Positions 34,906-42,958 of a stretch of DNA of 64,000 bases are shown in pieces (the stretch's first letter is position 1; each line of letters starts with the position of its first letter). Origin of the DNA: Lysinibacillus pinottii (lineage in GTDB: Bacteria > Bacillota > Bacilli > Bacillales_A > Planococcaceae). The translations under genes and the position numbers were made by a program. The stretch is from NCBI RefSeq assembly GCF_024753545.1, contig NZ_JANTOO010000010.1:1-64000 (forward strand), read 5' to 3'. The notes beneath the pieces were generated by a model. That model made no database searches and was not told where the DNA came from. It was given only the letters and a program-made list of their open reading frames with translations.

Positions 34906-34911
34906 AATGGG

Positions 34912-35391
34912 TTGGATATATCAAAAATGAATGAGGTTAACCATCATACACACGAAAATCGTTTTCAGTATGGGAAACGTAATATGTGGACCGGCATATT
35001 ATTTGGCTTTGGTGCAGTAGCATTTATAGACGAAGTAATTTTTCATCAATTATTACATTGGCATCATTTCTATGATAAATCTACGGCTAATATTGGATTA
35101 GTCTCTGATGGATTGTTTCATGCCTTTAGCTTTTTCGCCACAATTGGCTCTGCTTTTTTACTGGCAGATCTTCATCGAAAACATGGGTTTTGGTTAAAAA
35201 GGTGGCTTGGAGGTATTTTTCTAGGTTCAGGAACATTTCAACTATACGATGGTATCATTCAACATAAATTCATGAGGCTACATCAAATACGATATGATGT
35301 CGATATTGTCCCCTATGATATAGTTTGGAATGTGCTAGCGGCTATTTTAATTATTATTGGTATGGCCTTATTATTTAAAACTAATCAATAA
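34912..35391 (+). CDS. DUF2243-family membrane protein
   Basis: 159 residues from a TTG at 34912, 8 bases after TAGGAGG; a GTG at 34903 lies within that site. Four hydrophobic segments with conserved histidines: GFGAVAFIDEVIFHQLLHWH, then SDGLFHAFSFF and YDGIIQHKFMRLHQIR. This is the DUF2243 family. The gene is 13 bases upstream of a CtaG-like gene and the two are commonly paired, so a role in cytochrome oxidase biogenesis or copper handling is inferred. Confidence 0.82.
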   Translation: MDISKMNEVNHHTHENRFQYGKRNMWTGILFGFGAVAFIDEVIFHQLLHWHHFYDKSTANIGLVSDGLFHAFSFFATIGSAFLLADLHRKHGFWLKRWLGGIFLGSGTFQLYDGIIQHKFMRLHQIRYDVDIVPYDIVWNVLAAILIIIGMALLFKTNQ

Positions 35392-35404
35392 GGAGGTACC
35401 ATCT

Positions 35405-36199
35405 TTGCATTCACATGAAACTCACATCCAAAATCTTTCTGTCATTGTACAGCTAATAGTAGTTATCCCATTTTTCATTTCTTTGATTTCTTATATCGTG
35501 GCAGTCAAGCTCTCAAATCAACATAAAAAACAGTGGCCTTATATTCGTACATTATGTGGGATTCTTGGACATGTATGTGCCATATTAACACTAATGGGTC
35601 CATTAGCAGAGCTTGCACATGTTAATTTTTCAGCCCATATGGTGGGTCATTTATTGCTTGGAATGCTAGCACCACTACTTATAGCATTATCGGCACCTAT
35701 TACCTTATTCTTAAGAACTATTCCTGTGAAAAAGGCCCGTTTTATTTCACGAATACTCCGTAACTCTTACTTTAAATTTGTGTCCAACCCGATCATAGCA
35801 ACGATTCTGAATGTAGGTGGTTTATGGCTTCTCTATACTACGCCGCTTTTTAGCATGATGCACGAAAGCTCGATTTTATATATACTGATTCACATGCATA
35901 TTTTTCTAGCAGGTTATTTGTTTACTAGTGCATTTATCTATATTGATCCAACGCCACATCGATTATCTTATGTTTTTCGTTCAATCGTTTTATTGATAGC
36001 TTTAGCAGCTCATTCGATATTGTCCAAACATATTTATGCGTATCCCCCTAATCATGTAGCTACTGAACAAGCAGAGCAAGGTGCTATGATTATGTACTAC
36101 GGTGGAGATTTAATTGAAATTGCACTGGTCTATATACTATTTTACCAGTGGTTTAAAAAGACAAGAAATCCTGTTTTTGCAAAGCCTATTATTTCTTAA
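35405..36199 (+). CDS. CtaG-type cytochrome c oxidase assembly protein (caa3-CtaG family)
   Basis: 264 residues from a TTG at 35405, placed by AAGGAGG 8 bases upstream. Seven hydrophobic segments with the family's histidines: NFSAHMVGHLLLGMLAPLLI, LYILIHMHIFLAGYLF and AHSILSKHIYAY. Bacillus CtaG is needed for active caa3 oxidase. Forms an operon with the DUF2243 gene and ends before a hairpin and a family terminator. Confidence 0.85.
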   Translation: MHSHETHIQNLSVIVQLIVVIPFFISLISYIVAVKLSNQHKKQWPYIRTLCGILGHVCAILTLMGPLAELAHVNFSAHMVGHLLLGMLAPLLIALSAPITLFLRTIPVKKARFISRILRNSYFKFVSNPIIATILNVGGLWLLYTTPLFSMMHESSILYILIHMHIFLAGYLFTSAFIYIDPTPHRLSYVFRSIVLLIALAAHSILSKHIYAYPPNHVATEQAEQGAMIMYYGGDLIEIALVYILFYQWFKKTRNPVFAKPIIS

Positions 36200-36262
36200 C
36201 AACTCATCGTATACACTTATAAACAATCATGATGAGTATGAAATCGAGTGATTTCAACTATT

Positions 36263-36295
36263 TTCTCATAGCCCAATTAGATTGAGCTATGAGAA
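36263..36295. repeat. Inverted repeat after ctaG-like gene
   Basis: TTCTCATAGC and GCTATGAGAA perfect arms, with inner CAAT/ATTG. No T-run on the plus side. Possibly a transcript-end stabiliser. Confidence 0.55.
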
Positions 36296-36334
36296 TAACG
36301 ATGCTCCATCTTGAAATTTTATAGTAAAAGACAA

Positions 36335-36372
36335 AGCTCAGGTACTCATCATATGAGAGCCTGGGCATTTTT
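36335..36372 (+). terminator. Intrinsic terminator, CCAGG family
   Basis: GCTCAGGTACTC / GAGAGCCTGGGC arms plus ATTTTTG. Ends the DUF2243-ctaG operon. Confidence 0.85.
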
Positions 36373-36515
36373 GTATTTTATTCTTTGTAAAAATGAAACT
36401 CAAGTGTAATTAATCTAGTTGCCTTATATTAAAGTTCGAATAAATGCCAATAATTGAAACTTCTGTATTTTCAGTTCGTATAAATGGGTAATACTATTTT
36501 TTCCAGGGGGTAAAA

Positions 36516-37400
36516 ATGTTTAAGTTGAGAAGCTGCTATCTTATTTTAGTCCTCTTACTAACGGCCTGTACTCAGGAGGCAGTCATTCCAAAAGAACAAG
36601 AAAAAAATGATGATAATATCGTGGTGACACCAGATGGAAAAATAACCTTTGAGATTATTAAAAATATCGAGATTTCACAAAGCAAAGTAGAATCATTAAA
36701 AGATGAACTTCTAATTGCCTATCATGATATTCAAAACTCAATTCAAACGGATTATGTTCCATCCGAGAGAATAAAAGTATATCTTAATGCAGGTAATGAC
36801 TTATCTTGGGGCCTGAGGTCGGAAATCTATTTATATGGTGTTAAATCAAATTTCTATCCACTTGTTCATGAATTGACACATTCTATACTAGGCTATGGCA
36901 ACAATTTTGATGCAAGTAATGGCTATTTTACGCAAGAAGGGTTTGCTACTTACATGGAAGATAAGTATGGAAAAAGCTCATATACCAATCAGTTTGTGAA
37001 GTCTTTTATCGATTCAAATACATTATTACCTATTAGTAATTTAATAGACCCAACTCAAGACGATTCTTATTTTCGACCAGATATTACAAGTGAAACAAGG
37101 TTCACCCTAATGAGGATGAGCTATATTCATTCAGCTTCATTTATTAATTACTTAATTGAAACTTATGGATTAGAAAAGTTTGAAAAGATATACAACGAAA
37201 AAAATGTAGCAAATAAAATAGAGGAAGTATACGGGAAGAATGTTAGTGAAATAGAGAAAGAATGGGTAGCTTTTATTAAACGTAGTCCAGAACCAACAAA
37301 AGAAGAAAAAATAAAAATGAGAAATTATTCTGAATTAACTTCTTCACTTATTAATCAAATTGATGCCAAGTATTTTTCTAGAGATACTACAAATGACTAA
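36516..37400 (+). CDS. Lipoprotein with gluzincin-type HExxH metallopeptidase signature
   Basis: 294 residues. The N-terminus is a lipoprotein signal (LILVLLLTAC, lipid-attachment cysteine at about 18). The catalytic-type motif VHELTHSILG provides HExxH, and the third ligand is likely the glutamate in FTQEGFATYMEDKYG about 25 residues later. Overall resembles peptidase-MA-like exported proteins. Anchored outside the membrane. Substrate unknown. AGGGGG precedes the ATG. Single gene. Confidence 0.75.
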   Translation: MFKLRSCYLILVLLLTACTQEAVIPKEQEKNDDNIVVTPDGKITFEIIKNIEISQSKVESLKDELLIAYHDIQNSIQTDYVPSERIKVYLNAGNDLSWGLRSEIYLYGVKSNFYPLVHELTHSILGYGNNFDASNGYFTQEGFATYMEDKYGKSSYTNQFVKSFIDSNTLLPISNLIDPTQDDSYFRPDITSETRFTLMRMSYIHSASFINYLIETYGLEKFEKIYNEKNVANKIEEVYGKNVSEIEKEWVAFIKRSPEPTKEEKIKMRNYSELTSSLINQIDAKYFSRDTTND

Positions 37401-37431
37401 GGACGTTCTGTTATATGAGAGAAAGAAAAAA

Positions 37432-37459
37432 ACAGCTATTCCTACTAAAAAATAGCTGT
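37432..37459 (-). terminator. Minus-strand intrinsic terminator
   Basis: ACAGCTATT / AATAGCTGT arms; read on the minus strand it is followed by TTTTTTTCTTTC. It lies just past the minus-strand frame ending at 37541. Confidence 0.65.
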
Positions 37460-37540
37460 CTAAACTATAATGCTAACAGTGGAAATGGTTGAATCAGCTT
37501 ATAATGTTGCTTGTGTGTTAACGGAAATAGTGAGCAAGTG

Positions 37541-37723
37541 TCAATCTAGGCGAAAGACCTTATGTATCACCTCTAGGGTACCCATACAGTATGGTAATCT
37601 CTTAAAATGCTTTAATCCAATACTCACACAATCATCAATATCATTTGGAAGTCGCCATCGATTTATAAATTTAGCCCGTGTAACCTTAATTGGTACAGGG
37701 CTTTTTTTATTTTTACAAATCAT
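37541..37723 (-). CDS. Hypothetical short protein or gene remnant
   Basis: 60 codons on the minus strand, protein-like in the second half (AKFINRWRLPNDIDDCVSIG, then HFKRLPYCMGTLEVIHKVF). A proper minus-strand terminator lies downstream, which supports real transcription. The start has only a weak ribosome site. It may be the C-terminal remnant of a larger gene. Not recognised. Confidence 0.35.
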   Translation of the reverse strand: MICKNKKSPVPIKVTRAKFINRWRLPNDIDDCVSIGLKHFKRLPYCMGTLEVIHKVFRLD

Positions 37724-37787
37724 CGCTTACAAAAATAAAAATAGTGTTCTATGGAGAGGGGGATGCCTAATTAAGTAAGAGAATAAG

Positions 37788-37831
37788 TTGACAACGATAT
37801 ATAATTACATTATTGTTAATAACGTTAACAA
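37788..37831 (+). promoter_or_regulatory. Promoter with overlapping palindrome before the MarR-type gene
   Basis: TTGACA at 37788-37793, TATTGT at 37811-37816 (17-base spacer), overlapped by TTGTTAA-TAACG-TTAACAA (37813-37831). A palindrome on the -10 box directly before a MarR-type gene suggests autorepression. Confidence 0.7.
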
Positions 37832-37854
37832 CTACATTAACGAAAGGGGATAAA

Positions 37855-38352
37855 ATGTTGGTTTTACAAAAATTACAAGACCAATTTAGTTATGAATTAG
37901 TGAAACTAAGTGCGGACGGAGGAAATTTATTAGCTGCACGACTTTTTACTCTTTTATTGTTTTCATCTAAACCTTTAAGTTTACAAGAAATGGCCAATCA
38001 ATTAGAAGTCACAAAAGCTGCAGTCAGCATCCGAATTCGTGATTTAGAAGCAAGTGGGTTATCTGTGAAAAAGTCGAAAATAAGTGATCGAAAAGATTAT
38101 TACTATATAGCGGAGGATAATAGCCTAGTTATGGCTGAAACACTTTTGGCGAAAATGAAGCAATTTTTATTAGGTACTGAAAATATATTAGAAAACTGGC
38201 CAGGAGAGGCAGAAATTCAAGAAGACCATTTGGATGACTACCTGATAGCTAAAAAAAGAATACAGGATTTTCATTTGATTTATCAGCTTGTTTTTCAGCG
38301 AATTGAGGGAATTGAAGAGGAATGGAGATCCAAAAGAAACAGTACTAATTAG
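37855..38352 (+). CDS. MarR/GbsR-type transcriptional regulator
   Basis: 165 residues from the ATG at 37855 (AAAGGGGA upstream; a longer frame starts at 37813 inside the operator). Winged helix at about 45-95: LSLQEMANQLEVTKAAVSIRI, then RDLEASGLSVKKSKISDRKD. Flanking helices for dimerisation, as in GbsR-like MarR proteins. Target genes are not obvious; the next genes are acetyltransferases. Probably represses itself through the palindrome at 37813. Confidence 0.82.
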   Translation: MLVLQKLQDQFSYELVKLSADGGNLLAARLFTLLLFSSKPLSLQEMANQLEVTKAAVSIRIRDLEASGLSVKKSKISDRKDYYYIAEDNSLVMAETLLAKMKQFLLGTENILENWPGEAEIQEDHLDDYLIAKKRIQDFHLIYQLVFQRIEGIEEEWRSKRNSTN

Positions 38353-38417
38353 GAAAAAAGACATTTAAAACAATCAGCCATAGCCATTATAGAAAAACAT
38401 TAATAGGAGGTAATTAT

Positions 38418-38870
38418 ATGTTCTTTCGAAGAGCTCAGATTGCAGATAGTACTATATTAAGCAATTTAGCCTATAAATCAAAAGCTTACTGGGGATATAC
38501 AGAAGATTTTATTCAACAATGTAAAGATAAAGATGCTTTAACTGTAACAAAAGACTATTTAGAAAAAAATACCGTTTATTTAATTGAAAATGATAACAAA
38601 GTAATTGCATTTTATAGTTTTGCCATTAATGAACAAAAATTAGATGCACTATTCTTAGACCCCGACTATATTGGTAAGGGGCTTGGGAAAATAATATGGA
38701 ATCATTTATTAAATAAAGCTAAGGAGTTAGAATTAAGCGAATTTACAATAGATAGCGATCCCAACGCAGAAGGTTTTTATTTAAAAATGGGGGCAAAAAA
38801 TATAGGTTCTACGCCATCTACTGTATTTCCTCAACGTAGCCTCCCTCTTTTGAAGGTTAAAGTTAATTAA
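38418..38870 (+). CDS. GNAT-family N-acetyltransferase
   Basis: 150 residues. The core LDALFLDPDYIGKGLGKIIW has the acetyl-CoA loop, followed by FTIDSDPNAEGFYLKMGAKN with the usual A/G-x-x-F-Y-x-K-x-G motif. The opening FFRRAQIADSTILSNLAYKSKAYWGY is typical of these small enzymes. AGGAGG precedes the ATG. It lies 65 bases after the MarR-type gene and may be co-transcribed. Confidence 0.85.
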   Translation: MFFRRAQIADSTILSNLAYKSKAYWGYTEDFIQQCKDKDALTVTKDYLEKNTVYLIENDNKVIAFYSFAINEQKLDALFLDPDYIGKGLGKIIWNHLLNKAKELELSEFTIDSDPNAEGFYLKMGAKNIGSTPSTVFPQRSLPLLKVKVN

Positions 38871-38949
38871 AGAATGTTTAAACTCCAAAGGTGTTTTGGA
38901 GTTAACTTTAATATAAGGGAAGCACAACAATTACAGAATGGGGATTATT

Positions 38950-39453
38950 ATGGAAAAAGTAAATTTTTATAATAGTAAACTATTTAATAAAAATGCTGAG
39001 AGAATTTTCTTGATACAAAAAAATAAAATAAAAATGCTTTTACCTGATGTAGATATACAGCACGTCGGTAGCACAGCAATTCCAAATAGTATAACTAAGG
39101 GTGATCTAGACATACAGGTACGCGTTTATGCTAATGAATTTGCGAAAGCTGTGGAACTTCTTTCAAATTTATATGAAATAAATGAGGAGAGTATTAAAAC
39201 GGATACTTTTAGAGCATTTAAAGATGATACAACTAGTCCACCTTTAGGGGTGCAATTAACTGTTATTGATGCTGATTTTGATTTTCTATGGAAATTTAGA
39301 GAAGTCTTATTGGCAAATAAAAATTATCGCGAAGAATATGATAATTTAAAGAAGGAGTATGAAGGTAAATCCATGGATGAATATAGAGAAGCAAAAGATG
39401 AATTTTTTCAAGGATTAATGGAAACTCCCGAGTTTAAAAAATACGGTAGATAA
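38950..39453 (+). CDS. GrpB-like nucleotidyltransferase-fold protein
   Basis: 167 residues from the ATG at 38950 (TGGGGATT upstream). Signature IQHVGSTAIPNSITKGDLDI matches the GrpB/UPF0157 nucleotidyltransferase-like fold (HxGSTxxP...KGxxDI), continuing with FLWKFREVLLANKNYREEYD. Function of the family is unclear; it has been linked to CoaE-like and nucleotide enzymes. It stands between two acetyltransferase genes on the same strand. Confidence 0.85.
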   Translation: MEKVNFYNSKLFNKNAERIFLIQKNKIKMLLPDVDIQHVGSTAIPNSITKGDLDIQVRVYANEFAKAVELLSNLYEINEESIKTDTFRAFKDDTTSPPLGVQLTVIDADFDFLWKFREVLLANKNYREEYDNLKKEYEGKSMDEYREAKDEFFQGLMETPEFKKYGR

Positions 39454-39545
39454 AATTCACTACTACTTACAGATTAAAGACCAAAGCCTAAATACTACTG
39501 TAACGAAAGAAATTATTGTTTCATATTAGAGAGGATGAAAGTTAA

Positions 39546-40091
39546 ATGGAAAGGAATTTCCCTATACTTGAAACAAAAAGATTAATTTTAAGAGAAATAA
39601 CTACAGAAGATACTAATGATGTATTTAAATATTTATCGGATAAAGATGTTGTTAAATTTATGGGGATATCACCTTGTCAAAACATAAAAGATGTAGAAGA
39701 AGAAATTGGGTGGTATAAATCAATATATGTAGAAGCTTCAGGAATAAGATGGGGAATAACAATGAGAGATACTGGCACGGTTATAGGTAGTTGTGGTTTT
39801 CTCAATATGCTTACAAAACATTATCGAGCTGAGGTCGGATATGAATTAAGCAAAATTTACTGGGGACAAGGGATTGCAAGTGAAGCTCTAGAAGCAGTTG
39901 TTAAGTATGGCTTTCAAAATCTCCAATTAGAAAGAATACAGGCTTTGATTGAACCAGCAAATGTATCTTCGCAAAAACTAGTAGAAAGACAGGGCTTTAT
40001 AAAAGAAGGTTTGTTAAGACATTATGAATATACTTGTGGTAAGTTTGATGATTTATTTATGTACTCTATCCTGAAAAATGATATGAGTTAA
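39546..40091 (+). CDS. GNAT-family acetyltransferase, RimJ/RimL-like
   Basis: 181 residues. Opens NFPILETKRLILREITTEDT and has EVGYELSKIYWGQGIASEAL as acetyl-CoA loop and EPANVSSQKLVERQGF as C-terminal motif. Same architecture as the gene at 26134 and probably a paralogue. GAGAGGATGAAAG precedes the ATG. Substrate unknown. Confidence 0.88.
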   Translation: MERNFPILETKRLILREITTEDTNDVFKYLSDKDVVKFMGISPCQNIKDVEEEIGWYKSIYVEASGIRWGITMRDTGTVIGSCGFLNMLTKHYRAEVGYELSKIYWGQGIASEALEAVVKYGFQNLQLERIQALIEPANVSSQKLVERQGFIKEGLLRHYEYTCGKFDDLFMYSILKNDMS

Positions 40092-40187
40092 TAAAATATA
40101 GTTTAGATGATGTACGTTGTAAACAAAAACTAAAATAATCGGATTGACACTTGATGCACAAAACGTTGATTTTTTTTAAAAACAAGT

Positions 40188-40219
40188 AACCCATATTCTC
40201 TAAAATGAGTATATGGGTT
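40188..40219. terminator. Bidirectional hairpin between converging genes
   Basis: AACCCATATTCTC / GAGTATATGGGTT arms (one mismatch). T-rich tail on the minus side. It sits between the GNAT gene and the converging zinc-ribbon gene. Confidence 0.55.
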
Positions 40220-40272
40220 AGATAATAGCTTATAATTGTGATTAGACATCTTCATGCAAGTAGATCTGTATA

Positions 40273-40303
40273 AGACCAAGACAGCTAAATACCGTCGTGG
40301 TCT
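40273..40303 (-). terminator. Hairpin of the ACCAAGACAGC family
   Basis: AGACCAAGAC / GTCGTGGTCT arms. Nearly the same hairpin is at 48359-48385, also past the end of a minus-strand gene. Confidence 0.55.
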
Positions 40304-40341
40304 ATAATGTATTGTAAAAAATGATTTGCTGGATAATCATA

Positions 40342-40881
40342 TTAATATTTCCTTTTTGTAATCAATCCGAATTCATAAATAGCTTCTAGCTTGCCATTAT
40401 TAAATTCTAAACTTACCATAGAATTTTCTTCTACACCGTTCTTTCCTTTATAATTAAGTTTATTTTCATCTGTGTGCAAAGCTCCGTATCCTACGATTTC
40501 TTTTACGGTTTCTTCACTCATACCAATTTTGAGCTTTCGAAACATTTCAGGCGTTATGGTTGAAATTTGTTTTGTCGGTTTTTCCTCCTCTGAGAAGATC
40601 ATTTCTATCGATTGGCCAACTATCAATAATCCAATTATACTAATCAAAATTAAAGCGATTTTTTTAGGCCATTTTGGTGGAGTGACCTCTCTATAATAAT
40701 AAGTTCTATTTGCTGACTCTCTGACTATTTCTGGGTGATTATATTCAAAATGAGTTTCTTTTTCTATAATCGCATAATCTTCTGAAACGGCACCACAATA
40801 TTCACATACATATATATCTTTATATTCTTTGTGAGATTTTTTATATGAATTTGTAGCTAAACAGTTAGGGCAATTTTTCAT
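40342..40881 (-). CDS. Zinc-ribbon membrane protein with C-terminal SmpA-like domain
   Basis: 179 residues: N-terminal zinc ribbon CPNCLA...CEYCGAV (about 4-31), one transmembrane segment (KIALILISIIGLLIVGQSIEM, about 74-94), then an extracytoplasmic domain FRKLKIGMSEETVKEIVGYG typical of SmpA/OmlA-like or DUF3862-type folds, ending in a beta sheet (VSLEFNNGKLEAIYEFGLI). The zinc-ribbon start CPNCLA is shared with the gene at 42046 and the fragment at 40915, so they are paralogues. Function unknown. Confidence 0.65.
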   Translation of the reverse strand: MKNCPNCLATNSYKKSHKEYKDIYVCEYCGAVSEDYAIIEKETHFEYNHPEIVRESANRTYYYREVTPPKWPKKIALILISIIGLLIVGQSIEMIFSEEEKPTKQISTITPEMFRKLKIGMSEETVKEIVGYGALHTDENKLNYKGKNGVEENSMVSLEFNNGKLEAIYEFGLITKRKY

Positions 40882-40914
40882 AAATCCTTCTCCTTACCTT
40901 TGTCACTTCTTTCG

Positions 40915-41029
40915 GGTTGTGTCTTCAACAATCGTATGACAATATTCTCATTTTATTAACACTAAACCCTCTTTATAAACGTTCTTAAACATTACTGGCT
41001 AAACTATTAGGACAGTTATTCAACGACAT
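40915..41029 (-). pseudogene. Decayed zinc-ribbon paralogue
   Basis: Reading from the ATG at 41029: SLNNCPNSLASN, then a stop and frame changes, while the DNA keeps close resemblance to the start of the gene at 42046 (AACTGTCCTAATAGTTTAGC against AATTGTCCTAATTGTTTAGC). A duplicated and inactivated relative. Confidence 0.7.
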
Positions 41030-41560
41030 ACATCTCTCAATCTCTTCTTCTAATTACTATTTTAGGAAACTTAGTATGAATTGTATAGAGACAAATTGAG
41101 AATAAAAAATTATTGTTGTCACAGCTGGTGAGAATCAAGTGATTATTTTTGAGGAAAAGTGTGCTAAAGGCGCAGATGAAGAAACGAATACAGATAGCAA
41201 AGTAAAGACCAGAAGCTCAAATGAGTTACTGGTTATTTGTTGTGTATTATGTATAAAATATAAATTTAACCATTAGGCTGTATAACTTCCTAGTAAATCA
41301 TTATACGAGTAGGCTTAAAAAAGCCGAGAAAATAAGCTATAATGTAATTCTAGAGAACTAGTAATGGGGCAGATTTTATCATAATTTTAAAGCGAGGAAG
41401 ATGGAGATACAGTAGTTTACTCTCCATATCCCATTTCATATTTAGAAGATTGAGAGGGCTTGTATCAGTAGAACAAAAGTCCATTTGGTGAAAAAATGTA
41501 TTTGGGTAGGCCAAGTAAAAAGAAGTATGATGTTATTTACTTATAAAAGTATTGGAGAAA
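41030..41560. other. Intergenic with a coding remnant
   Basis: At about 41113-41235 a start-less frame reads IIVVTAGENQVIIFEEKCAK then GADEETNTDSKVKTRSSNEL. Not recognised. The rest is featureless. Confidence 0.35.
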
Positions 41561-41564
41561 TTAT

Positions 41565-41846
41565 ATGAAATATACTTGTCCTTGTTGTGGATATAGAACA
41601 TTAGGCGAAGAACCACCCAGAACTTATGATATTTGTGAAATTTGTTTTTGGGAAGATGATGGAATTCAATTTTCTGACCCTGATTGTATAGGAGGAGCTA
41701 ATATTCCATCCTTAAGGCAAGCACAAAAAAATTTTATTGTATTTGGAGCTTGTGAAGAAAGATGTATTGAATTTGTAAGAAAACCTAATGAAAAAGACGA
41801 AAAAGACCCTAATTGGAAACGTATAGATTTCCAAGTTTTGAAATAG
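41565..41846 (+). CDS. CPCC-family cysteine-rich protein
   Basis: 93 residues. Opens KYTCPCCGYRT and continues YDICEICFWEDDGIQFSDPD and then AQKNFIVFGACEERC. CPCC, CxxCFWEDD and the NFxxFGACEER motif identify the cysteine-rich CPCC family, a presumed zinc-binding domain found in isolated genes and toxin-immunity loci. GGAG lies at fair spacing before the ATG. Downstream another short frame (TDEELAQNSEAINDDLHAIY) may be the remains of a further gene. Confidence 0.85.
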   Translation: MKYTCPCCGYRTLGEEPPRTYDICEICFWEDDGIQFSDPDCIGGANIPSLRQAQKNFIVFGACEERCIEFVRKPNEKDEKDPNWKRIDFQVLK

Positions 41847-41991
41847 AAAAAATTTACCGTTATATGACGGATGAAGAACTTGCACAAAATTCAGAAGCGA
41901 TAAATGATGATCTACATGCAATTTATTATGAAAAATGAGCTTCATGTACAATACCCACCATGGGAAAATTGATCCATATAGTTCCTTAAAG

Positions 41992-42025
41992 AAAACCCAG
42001 GTACTTGTGTATCTGGGTTTTTATT
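41992..42025 (+). terminator. Intrinsic terminator, CCAGG family (degenerate)
   Basis: AAACCCAG / CTGGGTTT arms around GTACTTGTGTAT, followed by TTATTCTTTTT. Between converging genes. Confidence 0.75.
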
Positions 42026-42045
42026 CTTTTTCAAATTGCTATCAT

Positions 42046-42309
42046 TTAATTTAATTTAGATAAAGTATCTATAATGAAAATCAGGATCATAAGTCCAATT
42101 ACAATTACGAAAACCTTACCTGAAGATTTTTCATTTTGCACATCATTTTGAATTTCGTTACGTATTCTCTCTGACACTTCTCTCGTTTTTTTCGTTGTTG
42201 TTTTATCTTCAAAAATTGTATTACAATACTCACATTTCACAAATACTAAACCATCTCGATATACTTTTTTAAAAGGAGTATTGGCTAAACAATTAGGACA
42301 ATTATTCAT
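42046..42309 (-). CDS. Small zinc-ribbon membrane protein
   Basis: 87 residues from the ATG at 42309 (GAGGTGG upstream). Zinc ribbon CPNCLA...CEYCNTI at the N-terminus, a basic, polar linker (KKTREVSERIRNEIQNDVQN), and one C-terminal transmembrane segment (VFVIVIGLMILIFIIDTL). Paralogue of the N-terminal part of the gene at 40342. Tail-anchored with the metal site in the cytoplasm. Function unknown. Confidence 0.6.
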   Translation of the reverse strand: MNNCPNCLANTPFKKVYRDGLVFVKCEYCNTIFEDKTTTKKTREVSERIRNEIQNDVQNEKSSGKVFVIVIGLMILIFIIDTLSKLN

Positions 42310-42319
42310 ACATTCCACC

Positions 42320-42955
42320 TCGATTTATCTATCTTCTATTTACCATTTTAGGAAATTTGACATGAATTGTATATATAAATAAAATAAGTCATCAAATTTA
42401 TGGAAGAGTATTTAATATCATTAATAATGCAAATATCAGATTTATTTTTGACTCATGAAGTATGTTTGACACGAACGGATAAAAGCTTTAAAAATATTGC
42501 GATAGAGATACACCTGATTTCAGCGAGATATTTTGGTGGCTTTCAAATAGTGAATTACTAAAGGTATACGATGAAATTTTAAAAGCCCAGGTACTCAATT
42601 AATTTTGAGCCGGGGCTTTTTCTGACTAACAGTTCTTCAGTTATAGATAAAATCTAAACTATTTCAGAGAATAATTTTTCATTTTAACCTATGATAAAAT
42701 GAGTTGTCAATAATAAATTTGTGGAATTACTAAAAAAATGTTATAATAATGTTACAATTATTTTTAAAATCGTATTTTTGAATTCTGAAGTCCTTTTTGC
42801 TGATAGAGTTTGGGTACGTTTTTTTAATATCCTTTTATAAGCCAAAGAAAAAATCAAAACAATTATGTGAGCTTTTAAGGAAGTTAGTTGAAAATAAATG
42901 TATTAATTTACTATCTAATTGTAATTAAGTTTTTTATTCCTTAAGGAGGACTAAA
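42320..42955. other. Gene-free stretch with a terminator
   Basis: No recognisable gene. Short coding-like debris before the terminator at 42582-42623 suggests that a gene once ended here. The 3-prime part holds the promoter and the AAGGAGG site of the next gene. Confidence 0.4.
42582..42623 (+). terminator. Intrinsic terminator, CCAGG family
   Basis: AAAGCCCAGGTACTCA / TTGAGCCGGGGCTTT arms plus TTTTC. No intact gene precedes it. Confidence 0.85.
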
Positions 42956-42958
42956 ATA

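Noticed and set aside
37470..37778. 102-codon plus-strand frame
   Set aside because: The opposite strand reads more like protein and has a matching terminator; the plus frame has no ribosome site.
40342..42309. Possible toxin-antitoxin pair formed by CPCC and zinc-ribbon proteins
   Set aside because: Orientation, lack of any recognisable toxin domain and lack of overlapping pairs do not support it.
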